NCBI GenBank assembly: GCA_046160725.1
Contig: JBJXHB010000152.1
Location: forward strand, 1-6,283
Reading direction: 5' to 3'
Source of the DNA: JBJXHB01 sp046160725
GTDB taxonomy: Bacteria; Pseudomonadota; Gammaproteobacteria; Burkholderiales; Burkholderiaceae_C
DNA length: 6,283 nt
Shown: piece after piece, positions 4,761 to 6,283 of the stretch
Layout: every line of letters starts with the position of its first letter
How positions within the stretch are numbered: position 1 is the first letter of the stretch
Made by a program: the position numbers and the translations under genes
Notes under the pieces: generated by a model
What the model was told of the DNA's origin: nothing
Database searches by the model: none
What the model saw: the letters and a program-made list of their open reading frames with translations, nothing else

Positions 4761-6283
4761 ATGACCAACCGATTCAATGTCAGGCGCGTCGCCGTTCTGG
4801 GCGCCGGCGTGATGGGGGCGCAGATCGCGGCGCATCTGGTCAACGTCGGCGTGCCGGTGATCCTGTTCGACCTCGGCCCCAAGAACGCCATCGCGCTCAA
4901 GGCCATCGACGGCCTGAAGAAGCTCAAGCCGTCGCCGATCGGCCTGGCCGACGAGGTTGCCCTGATACAGCCCGCCAACTACGACGAGCACCTGGACCTG
5001 CTGGCCGGCTGCGATCTGGTGATCGAGGCGATCGCCGAGCGCATGGACTGGAAGCACGGCCTGTACGCGCGCATCGCCAGCCACATCGCGCCGCATGCCA
5101 TCCTGGCCTCCAACACCTCGGGCCTGTCGATCACCAAGCTGGGCGAGGTGCTGCCGGCCGAGCTGAAGCCGCGCTTCTGCGGCATCCACTTCTTCAACCC
5201 GCCGCGCTACATGCAGCTGGTGGAACTGATCCCGACGCCGGACACCGGCGCTGGCGTGCTGGACGACCTGGAGACCTTTGTCACCCGCACGCTCGGCAAG
5301 GGCGTGGTGCGGGCCCAGGACACGCCGAACTTCATTGCCAACCGGGTCGGCATCGCCGGCATGCTGGCCACTTTTGCCGAGGTGCAGAAGTTCGGCCTCG
5401 GCATCGACGTCGTCGACGACCTGACCGGCAAGAAGATGGGCCGGGCATCGTCGGGCACCTTCCGCACCGCCGATGTGGTCGGCCTGGACACGCTGGGCCA
5501 TGTCATCAAGACCATGCAGGACAACCTGGGCCCGGGCCATGCAGACGATCCGTTCTACCCGGTGTTCGCCACGCCGCCGGTGCTGGACGGCCTGCTGAAG
5601 GCCGGCGCGCTCGGCCAGAAGACCGGCGCGGGTTTCTACAAGAAGGCCGGCAAGGACATCCTGCGCATCGACGCCGCCACCGGCGACTACGTAGCCGCCG
5701 GCAAGAAGGCCGACCCCATCGTCGACCGCATGCTCAAGAAGGCGCCGGCCGAGCGGCTGAAGCTGCTGCGCGAGTCGACCAACCCGCAGGCCCAGTTCGT
5801 CTGGTCCATCCTGCGCGACTCGTTCCACTACTGCGCTGTGCACCTGGGCGCCATCGCCGACACGGCGCGCGATGTCGACCTGGCCATGCGCTGGGGTTTT
5901 GGCATGAAGCAGGGGCCGTTCGAGCTGTGGCAGCAGGCCGGCTGGCAGCAGGTGGCGCAGTGGATCGCCGACGACATCGCCGCCGGCAAGACGCTGAGCG
6001 CCGCGCCGCTGCCGGCCTGGGTGACCGATGGACCGGTGCCCCAGAAGGGCGTGCACACGCCTGAGGGCTCGTGGAGCGCGGCGGAGTCGCGCTACAAGCC
6101 ACGCCGCGCGCTGCCGGTCTATGGCCGCCAGCCGTATCCGGAGATGCTGGACGGCGAGGGCGGCAAGCCGCCGCTGGCCGACGGCACCGAGCTGTTCCGC
6201 AACGACGACATCCGTGTCTGGACCCGCGACGGCGAGGTGGTCATCGCCAGCATCACCTGCACGATGCACCTGATCGGTCCCGG
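4761..6283 (+). CDS. Bifunctional 3-hydroxyacyl-CoA dehydrogenase / enoyl-CoA hydratase (FadN/FadB'-like; C-terminus outside window)
   Basis: Predicted beta-oxidation enzyme hydrating 2-enoyl-CoA and oxidising the resulting 3-hydroxyacyl-CoA with NAD+ to 3-ketoacyl-CoA. The frame stays open to the window end (507 residues seen). Order: a Rossmann NAD-binding domain with VLGAGVMGAQ (G14-x-G16-x2-G19) and acidic D37 in ILFDL; N118 in SNTSGLS; the catalytic dyad H143 (GIHFFNPPRYM) and E155, with the same 12-residue spacing as H158/E170 of the human short-chain enzyme; N194 in FIANRV; a first 3HCDH helical domain (~195-300, ending GQKTGAGFYKK); and a second (~345-410, RWGFGMKQGPFELW). From ~484 a new beta domain begins (VWTRDGEVVIASI...MHLIGP), the start of a crotonase domain whose catalytic part is off-window. 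Dehydrogenase-then-hydratase is the reverse of E. coli FadB and matches ~800-residue proteins such as Bacillus FadN and Cupriavidus FadB'. The start is supported by GGAG and family alignment. Confidence 0.94.
   Translation, partial: MTNRFNVRRVAVLGAGVMGAQIAAHLVNVGVPVILFDLGPKNAIALKAIDGLKKLKPSPIGLADEVALIQPANYDEHLDLLAGCDLVIEAIAERMDWKHGLYARIASHIAPHAILASNTSGLSITKLGEVLPAELKPRFCGIHFFNPPRYMQLVELIPTPDTGAGVLDDLETFVTRTLGKGVVRAQDTPNFIANRVGIAGMLATFAEVQKFGLGIDVVDDLTGKKMGRASSGTFRTADVVGLDTLGHVIKTMQDNLGPGHADDPFYPVFATPPVLDGLLKAGALGQKTGAGFYKKAGKDILRIDAATGDYVAAGKKADPIVDRMLKKAPAERLKLLRESTNPQAQFVWSILRDSFHYCAVHLGAIADTARDVDLAMRWGFGMKQGPFELWQQAGWQQVAQWIADDIAAGKTLSAAPLPAWVTDGPVPQKGVHTPEGSWSAAESRYKPRRALPVYGRQPYPEMLDGEGGKPPLADGTELFRNDDIRVWTRDGEVVIASITCTMHLIGP

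Noticed and set aside
4701..6269. 522-residue open frame on the minus strand opposite the HAD/hydratase gene
   Set aside because: It is the antisense shadow of a strongly G/C-third-biased gene. The product is low-complexity (rich in His, Gln, Arg, Val and Ala), with no recognisable domain, while the plus-strand frame has clear catalytic motifs throughout.

Overview
The window reads as chromosomal DNA of a G+C-rich betaproteobacterium, most likely of the order Burkholderiales (Leptothrix/Rubrivivax/Roseateles/Comamonadaceae-like). This is inferred from the strong G/C third-position bias, from an HNH endonuclease type I associate with that order, and from a beta-oxidation operon with a Burkholderiales-style layout. 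No species can be named from the sequence alone. There are six protein genes, no RNA gene, no CRISPR array and no insertion sequence.

Left part (1-1507, minus strand): a 3'-truncated gene for an ABC-transporter ATPase (1-803), preceded in transcription order by a small orphan HNH endonuclease (950-1507). The 146-bp gap between them holds a perfect 9-bp inverted repeat with a long loop but no obvious intrinsic terminator.

Middle (1508-1648): a 141-bp divergent control region between the HNH gene (leftward) and a TetR-family repressor gene (rightward). It holds a perfect 6-4-6 palindrome at 1606-1621, of the type TetR repressors bind, and a second, unrelated 17-bp near-palindrome at 1533-1549 close to the HNH start.

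Right part (1649-6283, plus strand): an apparent fatty-acid beta-oxidation operon. The order is tetR, a 596-residue acyl-CoA dehydrogenase of the large FadE/DmdC-like class, a small exported DUF2147 protein, and a 3-hydroxyacyl-CoA dehydrogenase/enoyl-CoA hydratase fusion that runs off the right edge. Gaps are 66, 41 and 5 bp, and the three genes after tetR all have recognisable Shine-Dalgarno sites. The dehydrogenase would form the 2-enoyl-CoA, and the bifunctional enzyme would hydrate and oxidise it to 3-ketoacyl-CoA. A thiolase is expected just downstream, outside the window. The only clear TetR-type operator lies upstream of tetR, so the simplest model is an autoregulated operon released by an acyl-CoA or related ligand.

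The least conventional elements are the periplasm-targeted DUF2147 protein inside a cytoplasmic beta-oxidation operon, the (ACCCC)n tract just before the dehydrogenase gene (a four-run, one-nucleotide-loop G-quadruplex motif on the opposite strand), and the second palindrome at the HNH start. I see no strong evidence for a wholly new defence or mobile system here.
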